64,000 nucleotides of DNA from contig OMZM01000006.1 in the NCBI GenBank assembly GCA_900315545.1, positions 1-64,000 on the forward strand. Reading direction: 5' to 3'. The position numbers and the translations under genes were made by a program. Below the pieces are notes generated by a model. That model searched no databases and was not told the origin of the DNA. It saw only the letters and a program-made list of their open reading frames with translations. Positions 34,971-45,585 of this stretch are shown here, in pieces. Position 1 is the stretch's first letter, and each line of letters starts with the position of its first letter. Source of the stretch: an uncultured Prevotella sp. (lineage in GTDB: Bacteria; Bacteroidota; Bacteroidia; Bacteroidales; Bacteroidaceae).

Positions 34971-36407
34971 ATGAAACGCATATCACTTCACATAACACTG
35001 CTGCTCGCAGCCACAATAATGATGTCGTCGTGTCTGGGCGACAACGAAGACGAGACAGTCTACTATGGCGATGCCGCAATAACGGCATTCACTCTCGGCA
35101 AGCTGAACCGCTATCTGCACACCACGACATACGACGGTCTGGACTCGATTGCAAAGACCAATATCGACGGCACAACCTACAAGTTTACCATCGACCAGAT
35201 AAACCACGTCATCTACAACACTGACTCGCTGCCCTACGGCACCGACATCAGCAAGGTGATATGCACCATAACGTCGAAAAACAGCGGCTCGGTGGTAATA
35301 AAGAGCATGACGAGCGACTCCGTGAAATACCACAACTCTGCCGACTCGGTAGACTTCTCGCAGCCGCGAACATTCATAGTCTACTCTAACAACGGTGTCA
35401 ACGCACAGGAATATACGGCAACCGTAAACGTACACAAGCAGCAAGCCGACCAGTTTGAATGGCAACGCACAGCCGTAGGAAGCATATTCAGGGATTTCCG
35501 CAACATGCGCGCACTCGAACTGAACGGACGCATGTATGTAGTGGGAAGCACCGAAACGACATCGAGCATACTCTATACCGACGTCAGCGACGGACAGGCT
35601 TGGCACACAGCAACGCCAAACATCAGCACACCGCTGACTGCCGATGCATACAAGAACACCATCGTTCACAACGGAAAACTGTACATGCTCAACGGCAACA
35701 ACATCATATCGTCTGCCGACGGCACAGCATGGAACGAAGAAACAACGACAACCATAAGGCAACTGCTGGGCTCTGACGGCAAACTGGTATTTGCCTTCGA
35801 CGGCGACGGCAACATAGTATCGTCTGCCGACAACTGCCAGACATGGACAGCCAATAAACTCGACGACAGCAACACGCTGCTGCCGACACAGGACATCAGC
35901 CTCGTGGCAAGACCACTGGCAACCAACCCCGACATAAGGAGAGTAGTCCTGGTGGGCAACAGAAGCATAGGCACCTATCCGCAGGATGCCAATGCAGTGG
36001 TATGGAGCCGCCTCATAGAGAACGACGAAAGCGCACCGCAGTACGAATGGATGTACTACGGCGAATCATCATCGGCACTCTACAAGGCACCACGACAGAA
36101 CAACCTCACGGTCATGGCATACGACAACGGAATGATAGCCATAGGCGGACAGCCGGCAGGAAGCTGCACAGTGGCAGCCTTCTCGGCTATATACTACAGC
36201 GCCGACGGAGGCATAACATGGAAGAAAGACAGCCGCATGAGCCTGCCGGAAGGCTTCGTCAGCACAGCCACCACATTCTGCGCCACTGTCGACTCGCAGA
36301 ACCACATCTGGCTATTCAGCCCTGCGACAGGCGAAATATGGCGCGCACGACTGAGCCAACTCGGATGGCAGGACACACAGACAATATTCCGCACAAAAAA
36401 GAAATAA
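34971..36407 (+). CDS. DUF6242-type lipoprotein
   Basis: A 478-residue lipoprotein. The start at 34971 gives a lipobox (MMSSC, Cys near residue 20). Residues 35-170 form an N-terminal domain (ITAFTLGKLNRYLHT and NGVNAQEYTATVNV). Residues 175-478 hold about six short repeats of a beta-propeller type with the pattern SADG-x-W (SADGTAWNEE, SADNCQTWTAN, SADGGITWKKD). This fits the DUF6242 proteins that stand before DUF6089 and uppS in Bacteroidales. It probably faces the periplasm or cell surface, and the position suggests a part in envelope assembly, but no function is known to me. It is the first gene of the operon. Confidence 0.8.
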   Translation: MKRISLHITLLLAATIMMSSCLGDNEDETVYYGDAAITAFTLGKLNRYLHTTTYDGLDSIAKTNIDGTTYKFTIDQINHVIYNTDSLPYGTDISKVICTITSKNSGSVVIKSMTSDSVKYHNSADSVDFSQPRTFIVYSNNGVNAQEYTATVNVHKQQADQFEWQRTAVGSIFRDFRNMRALELNGRMYVVGSTETTSSILYTDVSDGQAWHTATPNISTPLTADAYKNTIVHNGKLYMLNGNNIISSADGTAWNEETTTTIRQLLGSDGKLVFAFDGDGNIVSSADNCQTWTANKLDDSNTLLPTQDISLVARPLATNPDIRRVVLVGNRSIGTYPQDANAVVWSRLIENDESAPQYEWMYYGESSSALYKAPRQNNLTVMAYDNGMIAIGGQPAGSCTVAAFSAIYYSADGGITWKKDSRMSLPEGFVSTATTFCATVDSQNHIWLFSPATGEIWRARLSQLGWQDTQTIFRTKKK

Positions 36408-36410
36408 GCC

Positions 36411-37094
36411 ATGCGTCGGACAATAATCATACTTGCCATCATCTTGTCGAGTCTCAACGCCAAGGCACAGAGCGACCCCGAATATCTCATGGAGATAGGC
36501 GCGGGAGCAGGAATGGTAAACTATCTCGGCGACTTCAACGGCTCGATAACGGGCAACATGCAGCCTATGGCTACCCTAATGCTGCGCCGACTGTTCAACC
36601 CATACATGGGCCTGAGGCTTCACGCATCATACGGCAAGCTGAAAGGATCGTCTGCCGACGTAAAGACTTACTACCCCGAATATCAGGAGAAAGCCTACGA
36701 ATTCAGCAATACACTTGCCGACGCAGGCATAGTGTTTGAATACAACATGTGGCCCTACGGCACCGGACGCGACTACAGGGGAGCAAAACGACTGACACCA
36801 TACATCTTCGGAGGACTCGGAGCAACATACGTCAAGACCGAAGACAAAAGCGTGGTAACGGCAAACATACCTATAGGCATAGGCGTGAAATATAAAATAG
36901 GAGACAGAATGAATCTCGGACTGCAGTGGGCAGCACACTTCTCGCTGAACGATGAGCTCGACGGAAGAAAAGACCCATACACCGTAGAAAGCACGGGAGC
37001 ATTCAAGAACACCGACGGATACAGCACGCTGACACTCACACTGACATACAGTTTCAAGGCAAAATGCCGCACCTGCCACAACGAAGACGAATGA
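36411..37094 (+). CDS. DUF6089 family outer-membrane protein
   Basis: A 227-residue protein with signal peptide ([20 protein letters not shown]) and an eight-stranded barrel pattern: [17 protein letters not shown] near the start, then [49 protein letters not shown] and a last strand [12 protein letters not shown] short tail with CRTCHNEDE, including a CxxC pair, extends past the barrel. It starts 3 bp after the DUF6242 gene. The family is always found next to uppS and bamA in Bacteroidales as far as I know; its role is not known to me. Confidence 0.82.
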   Translation: MRRTIIILAIILSSLNAKAQSDPEYLMEIGAGAGMVNYLGDFNGSITGNMQPMATLMLRRLFNPYMGLRLHASYGKLKGSSADVKTYYPEYQEKAYEFSNTLADAGIVFEYNMWPYGTGRDYRGAKRLTPYIFGGLGATYVKTEDKSVVTANIPIGIGVKYKIGDRMNLGLQWAAHFSLNDELDGRKDPYTVESTGAFKNTDGYSTLTLTLTYSFKAKCRTCHNEDE

Positions 37095-37141
37095 CGGGAA
37101 GGCAGAATACAACGGAAAAACAGAAAATAGATACATTTAGC

Positions 37142-37885
37142 ATGGACTACAAGATAGATGAGAATCGCATACCACAGCACATTGCCATAATCATGGACGG
37201 CAACGGACGATGGGCAACAGAACGAAACCAGCCGCGAAACTACGGACACCAGGCTGGAGTGGACACAGTGCGACGAATCACAATCGAGTGTACAAAGCTC
37301 GGAGTGAAATATCTGACACTATATACGTTCTCTACCGAGAACTGGAACAGACCAGCCGACGAGATAACAGCACTCATGGGACTGGTACTTTCATCGTTGG
37401 AAGACGAGATATTCATGAAGAACAACGTGCGCTTCCGCGTCGTGGGCGACTTGAAAAGACTGCCCGAAAACGTGCAGCAGAAACTGCGCGAGACGGAAGA
37501 ACACACAGCAAAAAACAGTGCAATGACAATGGTTGTGGCACTGAGCTACTCTGCACGATGGGAAATAACACAGGCTGTGAAAGACATGGCGCGTGAAGCC
37601 AAGAACGGAACACTCGACCCCGACAACATCAGCGAGGAAGATGTGAGCCGACACATGCAGACAAACTTCATGCCCGACCCAGACCTGCTGATAAGAACAG
37701 GAGGAGAAGTAAGAGTATCAAACTACCTGCTCTGGCAGATAGCATACAGCGAACTGTACTTCTGCGACACATATTGGCCAGACTTCAACGAAGCCGACCT
37801 GCACAAAGCCATAGCCGACTATCAGTCGAGACAAAGGCGATTTGGAAAGACAGAGGCACAGGTGGAAGAGGAAAACGACAGATAA
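37142..37885 (+). CDS. uppS: Isoprenyl transferase (undecaprenyl diphosphate synthase)
   Basis: A 247-residue cis-prenyltransferase. It makes the long polyprenyl diphosphate used as glycan carrier in cell-wall synthesis. The catalytic Asp 19 lies in [13 protein letters not shown], the pattern [12 protein letters not shown] follows, and [13 protein letters not shown] and [19 protein letters not shown] with the final [14 protein letters not shown] are all in place. The ATG at 37142 gives the normal length; a longer frame starts inside the DUF6089 gene. Confidence 0.95.
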   Translation: MDYKIDENRIPQHIAIIMDGNGRWATERNQPRNYGHQAGVDTVRRITIECTKLGVKYLTLYTFSTENWNRPADEITALMGLVLSSLEDEIFMKNNVRFRVVGDLKRLPENVQQKLRETEEHTAKNSAMTMVVALSYSARWEITQAVKDMAREAKNGTLDPDNISEEDVSRHMQTNFMPDPDLLIRTGGEVRVSNYLLWQIAYSELYFCDTYWPDFNEADLHKAIADYQSRQRRFGKTEAQVEEENDR

Positions 37886-37937
37886 ATACAGAATAAACGA
37901 CCGGTAAGATTAAGTTCAAAAAGAAAACAATATCAAT

Positions 37938-40559
37938 ATGCGACATATAAATAAGTTGATAGCACTGCTGCTTTTGCTCGGAGCTTTGACAACAATCAAC
38001 GCACAAGAGAAAATCGTAAATCCTGAAATATCATATCTCGGAACACCACGCTCATACGCCATCGCTGCACTGAACGTAACAGGCGGAGAGGGATATGAAG
38101 ACTACATCATAACAGGAATATCAGGACTCACGATAGGACAACGCGTAACCGTGCCGGGAAGCGAAATCACCGATGCCGTGAAAAGATACTGGAAGCACGG
38201 ACTGTTCTCACGAATATCTATAAAGGCAGACTCTATCGTAGGCGACAGCATCTACCTGCACATAGACCTCGCACTGAGACCGAGAGTGTCGGAAATAAAC
38301 TATACTGGCGTGAAGAAGTCTGAACGCGAAGACCTGGAAAACAAGATAGGACTGCTGAAAGGCGGACAACTGACTCCCAACCACATCGACAGGGCTAAGC
38401 TGCTGACACGCAAATACTTTGAAGACAAAGGCTACAAGAATGCCGAAATAAGCATACGTCAGCGCGACGACGTCGCAAACAAAAACCAGATAATACTCGA
38501 TATCGACATCGACAAGAAGGAAAAGATGAAAATACACGAGATTATCATCAGCGGAAACAACAAGCTGGCAAGCTCAAAAATAAAGGGCAAACTCTTCGGT
38601 AAGGGTGCATTCAAGAATGTACACGAAGCAAATAAACTGTCATCATTCATGAAAAAGAAAAAATATACACCTGAACGTTGGAAGGAAGACAAGAAAAACC
38701 TGATAGACAAATACAACGAACTGGGCTACCGCGATGCAGTCATACTCGAAGACAGTGTATGGAACTACGACGACAAGCATGTAAATATATATGTAAAGGT
38801 TGACGAAGGCGAGAAATATTACCTGCGAAACATAACGTGGGTGGGCAACACCGTCTATCCGACAGAGCAACTCGCTGCCGTATTCGGCATGCAAAAGGGC
38901 GACGTCTACAACCAAAAGCAAATGAACAAGCGACTCACTGAAGACGAGGATGCTGTGGGAAATATGTACTGGAACAACGGTTACCTGTTCTATCAGCTCA
39001 CTCCAGCAGAGATAAACATCGACGGCGACTCCATAGACCTTGAGATGCGTATATCGGAAAACATGCAGGCTCGCATAAGCAAGGTACGCATCAACGGAAA
39101 CTCACGCATATACGAGAATGTCATACGACGCGAATTACGCACTAAGCCAGGCGACTTGTTCTCGAAAGAAGCACTGATGCGTTCGGCACGCGAACTGGCA
39201 TCAATGGGACACTTCGACCCAGAGAAATGTCAGCCAGACGTAAAACCAAATGCGGAGAACGGAACTGTAGACATCAACTGGAACCTCGAGCAGAAGTCGA
39301 ACGACCAGGTTGAGTTGTCGCTCGGCTGGGGACAGACAGGCGTGATAGGACGCGTCGGACTGAAACTCAATAACTTCTCTATGGCAAACCTGATGAGGAA
39401 GAACAAGGAAAGAAGAGGCATCATGCCTATAGGCGACGGTGAAGTGCTGTCGATTGGCGCTCAGACCAACGGAACATACTACCAGTCGTACAACACATCT
39501 TACTCTACCGGATGGTTCGGCGGCAAACGACCGATACAGCTTACAGTAGGCGCTTACTATTCGAAGCAGACCGACGTGTCAAGCAACTACTACAATCAGG
39601 GCTATCTGAACAATTACTACAACAACATGCTCGGATACGGAATGTACAACAACGGGTACTATAACAGTTACGAAAACTATTACGATCCCGACAAATACAT
39701 TCGTCTGTTCAGTGCCTCTGTTTCGTGGGGAAAACGTCTGCGCTGGCCTGACGACTACTTCACATTGTCTGTTCAGTTGTCATACACAAGATACATGCTG
39801 AAAAACTGGCAGTACTTCCTTATCAGCACAGGAAATTCCAACAACCTCAACGTCAGCATCTCGCTCAACCGCACGTCTACCGACAACCAGTTGTTCCCAC
39901 GTCGCGGCTCTGAATTCAGTGCATCGCTGACCCTCACCCCACCATGGTCGAAGTGGGACGGCAAAGACTACAGGACACTGGCAACAAACCCGCAGTCGTC
40001 AACATACATGGACGAGCAGAAAGACAAATACCGCTGGGTGGAATACCACAAGTGGAAGTTCAAGGCACGTACGTTTACCGCACTGTCCAGCGCACAGAAG
40101 TGTTTCGTCCTTATGACAAGAATCGAGTTCGGACTGTTAGGACACTACAACAAATACAAGAAATCTCCGTTTGAGACATTCTACTTCGGTGGAGACGGTA
40201 TGAGCGGCTACTCTACATACGCTGAAGAAACTATCGGACTGAGAGGTTATGAGAACGGACAATTTACGCCTATGCGTGCTGAAGGCTATGCCTACGAACG
40301 CCTGTCTTTAGAGTTACGCTATCCATTCATGCTTGGCAACACTACAATCTACGGACTGGGCTTCGTGGAGGCAGGTAACGCATGGACCGAAGTCAGCAAG
40401 TTTAATCCTTTCGACGTGAAACGCTCTGCCGGTCTCGGCGTACGCATATTCCTTCCAATGGTGGGCATGATGGGTATCGACTGGGCATACGGCTTCGACA
40501 AGGTTTGGGGCAAGAAGGGCGGCTCGCAGTTCCACTTCGTACTCGGACAGGAATTCTAA
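37938..40559 (+). CDS. bamA: Outer membrane protein assembly factor BamA
   Basis: An 873-residue Omp85 protein. After the signal peptide (MRHINKLIALLLLLGALTTINA), residues 25-450 hold five POTRA domains (for example VSEINYTGVKKSERED, IHEIIISGNNKLASSKIKGK, VRINGNSRIYENVIRRELRTKPGD). The 16-strand barrel follows with the late FYFGGDGMSGYSTY, LRGYENGQF and the final strand FHFVLGQEF. Residues about 548-587 form an unusual Tyr/Asn-rich loop. It folds and inserts barrel proteins into the outer membrane. It lies directly before three Skp-like chaperone genes. Confidence 0.95.
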   Translation: MRHINKLIALLLLLGALTTINAQEKIVNPEISYLGTPRSYAIAALNVTGGEGYEDYIITGISGLTIGQRVTVPGSEITDAVKRYWKHGLFSRISIKADSIVGDSIYLHIDLALRPRVSEINYTGVKKSEREDLENKIGLLKGGQLTPNHIDRAKLLTRKYFEDKGYKNAEISIRQRDDVANKNQIILDIDIDKKEKMKIHEIIISGNNKLASSKIKGKLFGKGAFKNVHEANKLSSFMKKKKYTPERWKEDKKNLIDKYNELGYRDAVILEDSVWNYDDKHVNIYVKVDEGEKYYLRNITWVGNTVYPTEQLAAVFGMQKGDVYNQKQMNKRLTEDEDAVGNMYWNNGYLFYQLTPAEINIDGDSIDLEMRISENMQARISKVRINGNSRIYENVIRRELRTKPGDLFSKEALMRSARELASMGHFDPEKCQPDVKPNAENGTVDINWNLEQKSNDQVELSLGWGQTGVIGRVGLKLNNFSMANLMRKNKERRGIMPIGDGEVLSIGAQTNGTYYQSYNTSYSTGWFGGKRPIQLTVGAYYSKQTDVSSNYYNQGYLNNYYNNMLGYGMYNNGYYNSYENYYDPDKYIRLFSASVSWGKRLRWPDDYFTLSVQLSYTRYMLKNWQYFLISTGNSNNLNVSISLNRTSTDNQLFPRRGSEFSASLTLTPPWSKWDGKDYRTLATNPQSSTYMDEQKDKYRWVEYHKWKFKARTFTALSSAQKCFVLMTRIEFGLLGHYNKYKKSPFETFYFGGDGMSGYSTYAEETIGLRGYENGQFTPMRAEGYAYERLSLELRYPFMLGNTTIYGLGFVEAGNAWTEVSKFNPFDVKRSAGLGVRIFLPMVGMMGIDWAYGFDKVWGKKGGSQFHFVLGQEF

Positions 40560-40606
40560 CATATATATAATAAAGTAGACAAAAACAATAAATTGAAAAG
40601 ACAAAT

Positions 40607-41116
40607 ATGAAAAGATTATTGACTATTGCTTGCTTAGCCATATTAGCCATAGCAGCCAACGCACAGAAGTTTGCGCTTATAGACATGGATTATATTCTGA
40701 AAAACATTCCTGCTTACGAGCGTGCCAACGAGCAGTTGAACCAAGTTTCAAAGAAGTGGCAGGCAGAAGTAGAGGCACTGAACACAGAAGCATCTACCAT
40801 GTACAAGAACTTCCAAAACGAAGTTGTCTTCCTTTCACAGGAACAGAAGAAGACCCGCCAGGAGGCTATCATGAACAAAGAGAAAGAAGCCAGCGACCTG
40901 AAACGCAAGTATTTCGGTCCTGAAGGCGAATTGTTCAAGAAGCGTCAGAGCCTGATGACTCCTATACAGGAGGAAATCTACAATGCCGTAAAAGATATCT
41001 GCGAGCTTCGCGGATACTCTCTCGTGCAAGACAGGTCGGCAGCCGGCATAATCTATGCATCGCCTAAAATTGACATCAGCAACGAAGTATTGGAGAAACT
41101 CGGATACTCAAACTAA
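40607..41116 (+). CDS. OmpH/Skp family periplasmic chaperone, first copy
   Basis: A 169-residue protein with a signal peptide (MKRLLTIACLAILAIAANAQ) and a short strand FALIDMDYILKNIPAY, followed by long charged helices (60-120) that form the Skp tentacles, and a closing strand SAAGIIYASPKIDIS. Skp trimers hold unfolded outer-membrane proteins on the way to BamA. It is the first of three tandem copies, with 47 bp between bamA and its ATG. Confidence 0.9.
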   Translation: MKRLLTIACLAILAIAANAQKFALIDMDYILKNIPAYERANEQLNQVSKKWQAEVEALNTEASTMYKNFQNEVVFLSQEQKKTRQEAIMNKEKEASDLKRKYFGPEGELFKKRQSLMTPIQEEIYNAVKDICELRGYSLVQDRSAAGIIYASPKIDISNEVLEKLGYSN

Positions 41117-41158
41117 TAAAGAAACATAAATTTAATAACAATAAAAACAATCAACAAA

Positions 41159-41656
41159 ATGAAAAAAGTAATTTTAATGTTAATGTTGTTCGCACCGCTG
41201 TCTATCTTTGCACAGAAGTTCGGACACATCGATTCTCAGGCTCTTATTTCGTCTTTGCCTGAGGCTATCCGCGTTCAAGGCGAACTTGAAGCGCTCGGCA
41301 AGCAGTATGAAGCAGAACTTACTTCCATGCAGAACGAGTTGCAGCGCAAGGCTGAAGAGTATGAAAAGACTCGCAGCACCATGAACGCTACAAAGCAAGC
41401 AGAAACAGAGCAGAGCCTGCAGGAAATGTACAACAAGATTCAGCAGGCGGCTTCAGACAACCAGCAGGCTTTCAACAAAGCACAGCAGGAGAAACTTGGT
41501 CCTATCCTTGACAGGGTTCGCGTTGCTATTGAGAACGTTGCCAAGAAGGGTGGATATATTTATATCATGGAACAATCTGCCGGACAGCCTATATATGTCA
41601 ACACAACGCTGTCGACAGACATTACTTCAGAGGTTAAGGCTGAATTGAGCAAGTAA
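41159..41656 (+). CDS. OmpH/Skp family periplasmic chaperone, second copy
   Basis: A 165-residue paralogue. The signal peptide is MKKVILMLMLFAPLSIFAQ; the body strand is FGHIDSQALISSLPEA, the helical hairpin runs about 35-105, and the last strand is YIYIMEQSAGQPIYV. The helices carry more Gln and Glu than in the first copy. It starts 42 bp after the first copy and its stop is one base before the third copy. Confidence 0.9.
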   Translation: MKKVILMLMLFAPLSIFAQKFGHIDSQALISSLPEAIRVQGELEALGKQYEAELTSMQNELQRKAEEYEKTRSTMNATKQAETEQSLQEMYNKIQQAASDNQQAFNKAQQEKLGPILDRVRVAIENVAKKGGYIYIMEQSAGQPIYVNTTLSTDITSEVKAELSK

Positions 41657-41657
41657 C

Positions 41658-42173
41658 ATGACATTACAGAAACGATTTATTTACACTTTGTTGCTGACAT
41701 TGCTGCCAATAGCAATGTCAGCACAAATGCGTTTCGGCTACTACGACCACGACGTAGTTCTACAGTCAATGTCTGACTATACTGAGGCTAAAGATGCTGT
41801 AGAGAAACTGAACAAGCAATATGAAGACGAGATGCAGCGTGCTGCAGCAGACCTCAACAGCAAATACGAAGATTTCCTTGACGGTCAGAAAGATTTTGCC
41901 CCGTCTATCCTCAAAAAGCGTCAGGCTGAGCTGCAAGACATTTACAACAAGAACATTGCTTTCCGCAAAGATGCAGAAAAGTTGTTGGCTGAATCGGAGA
42001 AAGCCATATATGCACCTGTACTGCAGCGTCTGAATACTGTCATCAGGCAGGTCGGACAGCAGCACGGCTATGCTTTCGTCATCAGACACGATGCCGACAT
42101 GATGCCTTTCATCAATGAAATGATTGGCGAAGACATAACGGAAGAACTGATAGAACTTCTTAAAAACTATTAA
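41658..42173 (+). CDS. OmpH/Skp family periplasmic chaperone, third copy
   Basis: A 171-residue paralogue. The signal peptide is MTLQKRFIYTLLLTLLPIAMSAQ and the strand FGYYDHDVVLQSMSDY is more divergent than the other two. The helical part (DAVEKLNKQYEDEMQRAA and on) and the closing YAFVIRHDADMM are clear. The ATG is 1 bp after the stop of the second copy, so translational coupling is likely. Three unlike copies may serve different clients or form mixed trimers; this is inference. Confidence 0.88.
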   Translation: MTLQKRFIYTLLLTLLPIAMSAQMRFGYYDHDVVLQSMSDYTEAKDAVEKLNKQYEDEMQRAAADLNSKYEDFLDGQKDFAPSILKKRQAELQDIYNKNIAFRKDAEKLLAESEKAIYAPVLQRLNTVIRQVGQQHGYAFVIRHDADMMPFINEMIGEDITEELIELLKNY

Positions 42174-42241
42174 ACAAATCACTACAGGCTGGTTTGTTGC
42201 CTGTATATTTAACAACAAATACGACTGAACGATCATACAAC

Positions 42242-43075
42242 ATGCAGAATACAAATGGTCCAATAGGCATATTCGATTCCGGCTACGGCGGGCTTACCAT
42301 ACTTGAAGCCATACGACGCAAGCTGCCGGAGTATGACTATATCTATCTGGGCGACAATGCACGCGCCCCGTACGGACCACGCTCGTTCGATGTTGTCTAT
42401 GAGTTCACGCGACAAGCCGTCCGCTACTTGTTTGAGCGCGGATGCCATCTCGTCATTCTCGGATGCAACACTGCATCTGCCAAGGCACTGAGAACCATCC
42501 AGCAGAACGACCTTCCCAAGTGGGACAGCAAGCGCCGCGTGCTTGGCATCATACGTCCTACAGCAGAGGAAATAGGCAGTCTGACGAAATCGAGACATAT
42601 TGGCGTTCTTGCCACCGAAGGCACTATCCTGTCTGGAAGTTACGACATAGAGATACGCAAGCTTCATCCCGACATTATCGTTGTCGGCGAAGCATGTCCG
42701 CTGTGGGTTCCTATTGTGGAGAACAATGAAGCCGGCAGCGCAGGCGCAGACTATTTTGTAAAGAAACATCTCGACAGCATTTTGCAGCGAGACCCACAGA
42801 TTGACACCATCCTGCTCGGCTGCACGCACTATCCGCTGCTGCTAAAATCAATACAGAAGTTTACACCCGACAATGTCAACATCATGCAACAGGGTGGCTA
42901 TGTGGCATCGAGCCTGCAACAATATCTTTTGCGCCATCCTGAGATTGCTGACCGCTGCACGCGGAACTCGTCGGTTACGTATCTCACCACCGAAAACACC
43001 AGGAAGTTCAACGAGCATGCCTTCACATTCCTGAAAGAATCTATCGTGGCAGAGCATGTCTTCATCGACAACTGA
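42242..43075 (+). CDS. murI: Glutamate racemase
   Basis: A 277-residue enzyme that makes D-glutamate for peptidoglycan. GIFDSGYGGLT (Asp 12) binds substrate; the two catalytic Cys are in LGCNTASAKA and LLGCTHYPLL. YLGDNARAPYG is also typical. The start at 42242 follows the Skp genes by 68 bp, and it is the last gene of the envelope operon before a hairpin terminator. Confidence 0.95.
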   Translation: MQNTNGPIGIFDSGYGGLTILEAIRRKLPEYDYIYLGDNARAPYGPRSFDVVYEFTRQAVRYLFERGCHLVILGCNTASAKALRTIQQNDLPKWDSKRRVLGIIRPTAEEIGSLTKSRHIGVLATEGTILSGSYDIEIRKLHPDIIVVGEACPLWVPIVENNEAGSAGADYFVKKHLDSILQRDPQIDTILLGCTHYPLLLKSIQKFTPDNVNIMQQGGYVASSLQQYLLRHPEIADRCTRNSSVTYLTTENTRKFNEHAFTFLKESIVAEHVFIDN

Positions 43076-43101
43076 ACACATATACATTAATTAATAATAA
43101 G

Positions 43102-43137
43102 AGCAGCGGTCAACATGATGTTGCCGCTGCTTTGTTT
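43102..43137. terminator. Terminator between murI and metG
   Basis: agcagcggtcaac pairs with gttgccgctgct (one bulge), then TTTGTTTT; convergent genes share it. Confidence 0.7.
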
Positions 43138-43193
43138 TATGTTTCGTCATGCCTGCTGCGACAGAAGTCCATCCAGCACGGTCTTGCTATTTG

Positions 43194-45260
43194 CTATCCT
43201 ACCTGACTTCCAGGCTTTACGTCCCTTGAAGTGGTAACAACGCTCAGTGTCTCGTCGAAGTCTACGGCAGACAAAATCATGCCCTGACTCTCTATACCCA
43301 TCATCTTTCGCGGTGCGAAGTTGGCTACGAACAGCACTCGCTTGCCGACAAGTTCCTGTGGATTGTCGTAGAACTGTGCTATGCCCGAGAGTATTGTGCG
43401 GTCGGTGCCAGTACCGTCGTCGATGCAGAACTGCAACAATTTCTTTGACTTCTTTACCTTTTCGCACGATTTTATGAGTCCGACGCGAATGTCAAGTTTC
43501 TCAAAATCCTCAAACGACACTGTCGGTTTCACGTCCTTAGCCTTGTATTGTGCAGCCTCGTTCTGTTTCTTTATGTCTTCCAGACGCTGCAACTGTGCCT
43601 CTATCACGTCGTCTTCTATCTTTTCAAACAGCAACTGTGGCTCAGCCAACTGATGTCCTGCCTTCAGCAAGTCAGTCTGCCCGAGCTGGTTCCAGTCGAA
43701 GTCTGTGATGTTGAGCATGTCGCGCAGCTTCTTTGATGAGAACGGCAGGAACGGCTCGAAGGCTATTGCGAGGTTTGCGACAAGCTGCAGCGAGATATTG
43801 AGTATTGTCTCGACGCGTTTCGGGTCGGTCTTCCACACCTTCCATGGCTCACATTCGGTGATGTAGCGGTTGCCTATTCGCGCGAGGTTCATTGCCTCTT
43901 TCTGTGCGTCGCGGAACTTGAACACGTCGAGCAACTCCTCCACTTTCTGCTTCACATCCTTGAACTCGTCGAGTGTCTGTCGGTCGGTTTCGCTGAGTTC
44001 TCCACACTCCGGCACCACGCCGTTCCAGTATTTCTTCGTCAGTTGCAGAGCCCTATTCACGAAATTGCCGTAGACAGCCACCAGCTCGTTGTTGTTTCTT
44101 TCCTGGAAGTCGCGCCAAGTGAAGTTGTTGTCCTTAGTTTCTGGTGCGTTTGCAGTCAGCACATAGCGCAGCACATCCTGCTTTCCGGGAAAGTCGCGCA
44201 GATATTCGTGCAGCCATATAGCCCAGTTTCTCGATGTCGATATCTTGTCGTTTTCGAGGTTCAGGAATTCGTTTGCCGGCACGTTGTCAGGCATTATGTA
44301 CTTGCCGTGAGCCTTCATCATCACTGGGAAGATTATGCAGTGGAAGACGATGTTGTCCTTTCCGATGAAGTGTACGAGCCTTGTGTCTTCGTCCTGCCAC
44401 CATTTTGTCCATTCGCCCCATCTCTGCGGATTGCTTTCGCACAGTTCCTTTGTGTTTGAAACATATCCTATCGGGGCGTCGAACCAGACGTACAGCACTT
44501 TTCCCTCAGCTCCTTCCACCGGCACTGGTATGCCCCAGTTGAGGTCGCGTGTCATTGCTCTCGGCTGCAGGTCCATGTCGAGCCACGACTTGCACTGTCC
44601 GTAGACGTTCGGTCGCCACTCCTTGTGTTGCTGAAGTATCCATTCCTTCAGCCATTCCTGGTATTCGTTCAGTGGCAGATACCAGTTTTTTGTTTCCTTC
44701 AGCACGGGTGTCGAGCCGCTGATGGTCGAGCGTGGGTTGATGAGTTCGGTCGGGTCGAGGTCGCGTCCGCACTTTTCGCACTGGTCGCCGTATGCTCCTT
44801 CGTTGTGGCAGTGTGGGCATTCGCCTGTTATGTATCTGTCGGCGAGGAATTGCTTTGCCTCCTCGTCGTAGTATTGCTTTGTCGTTTCTTCTGTCAGTTT
44901 GCCCTCGTCGTATAGTTTCCGGAAGAATTCGGATGCTGTTTTCCTGTGCATTTCCGATGTCGTGCGGCTGTAGACGTCGAACGAGATGCCGAACTCGTCG
45001 AACGAGTCCTTTATCATCTTGTGGTATCTGTCTACTATGTCCTGCGGCGTAACTCCTTCTTTTCTTGCGCGTATGGTTATAGGCACACCGTGCTCGTCGC
45101 TTCCTCCGACGAACATGACGTCTTCCTTCTTCAGCCTGAGGTAGCGCACGTAGATATCGGCTGGCACATAGACTCCTGCGAGGTGTCCGATGTGCACGCC
45201 TCCGTTAGCGTATGGCAGTGCCGACGTAACGGTCGTTCTCTTATATTTTTTCTGCTCCAT
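43194..45260 (-). CDS. metG: Methionine-tRNA ligase
   Basis: A 688-residue class I synthetase. The start at 45260 ([20 protein letters not shown]) removes a 19-residue extension that would overlap the -7 box at 45305-45312. The HIGH motif is in [10 protein letters not shown], zinc-binding Cys pairs are CPHC and CEKC, and the KMSKS counterpart is [10 protein letters not shown]. The C-terminal 110 residues are the tRNA-binding domain ([16 protein letters not shown] ... [14 protein letters not shown]) that makes dimers. Length and order are normal for Bacteroidetes. Confidence 0.96.
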   Translation of the reverse strand: MEQKKYKRTTVTSALPYANGGVHIGHLAGVYVPADIYVRYLRLKKEDVMFVGGSDEHGVPITIRARKEGVTPQDIVDRYHKMIKDSFDEFGISFDVYSRTTSEMHRKTASEFFRKLYDEGKLTEETTKQYYDEEAKQFLADRYITGECPHCHNEGAYGDQCEKCGRDLDPTELINPRSTISGSTPVLKETKNWYLPLNEYQEWLKEWILQQHKEWRPNVYGQCKSWLDMDLQPRAMTRDLNWGIPVPVEGAEGKVLYVWFDAPIGYVSNTKELCESNPQRWGEWTKWWQDEDTRLVHFIGKDNIVFHCIIFPVMMKAHGKYIMPDNVPANEFLNLENDKISTSRNWAIWLHEYLRDFPGKQDVLRYVLTANAPETKDNNFTWRDFQERNNNELVAVYGNFVNRALQLTKKYWNGVVPECGELSETDRQTLDEFKDVKQKVEELLDVFKFRDAQKEAMNLARIGNRYITECEPWKVWKTDPKRVETILNISLQLVANLAIAFEPFLPFSSKKLRDMLNITDFDWNQLGQTDLLKAGHQLAEPQLLFEKIEDDVIEAQLQRLEDIKKQNEAAQYKAKDVKPTVSFEDFEKLDIRVGLIKSCEKVKKSKKLLQFCIDDGTGTDRTILSGIAQFYDNPQELVGKRVLFVANFAPRKMMGIESQGMILSAVDFDETLSVVTTSRDVKPGSQVG

Positions 45261-45304
45261 GTATGTTATTTTGTTTCTGTTTGTTACTTTTGCGTTTTCT
45301 GTTG

Positions 45305-45312
45305 CAAAGGTA
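45305..45312 (-). promoter_or_regulatory. -7 box of metG
   Basis: TACCTTTG on the minus strand, 45 bp before the ATG at 45260. Confidence 0.45.
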
Positions 45313-45390
45313 CACAAAATATTCTTTATAATGAACTATTCATATTTATATTTGCAATTTTGCATGTTTCCGCTGCGTATAGAAGATATA

Positions 45391-45580
45391 TAAAAGTACA
45401 AGCTACTACTCTCAACGAGCAGCAGCTTGTAAAAGTTGTTTTTAATTTTATCATTGCTATTTCAAAATAAGGGAAGCTTCACAGTTTCCAGAAAACTAAA
45501 ATAGTTACTTATTTTGCCTTAACAATATTAAAAACCTAAATCTATTACTACTAACCTAAACAATCTATTAACCTTTTTGA
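45391..45580 (-). ncRNA. Probable structured small RNA (6S-like rod possible)
   Basis: A minus-strand transcription unit of about 190 nt without a reading frame. It has a perfect promoter just upstream and ends in a strong terminator: acaagctgctgctc pairs with gagtagtagcttgt on the minus strand (two G-U pairs), followed by ACTTTTA at the end. In between, the transcript folds as a long rod. GUUUUUAAU pairs with AUUAAAAAC, then AUUGUU with AGCAAU, then CAAAAUAAG with CUUAUUUUG, closing on the hairpin AGUUUUCUGGAAACU. The 5' part (about 45 nt) looks unpaired. The size and interrupted rod recall 6S RNA or the Bacteroidales-1 motif, but I cannot confirm membership. Confidence 0.6.
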
Positions 45581-45585
45581 CAGTG

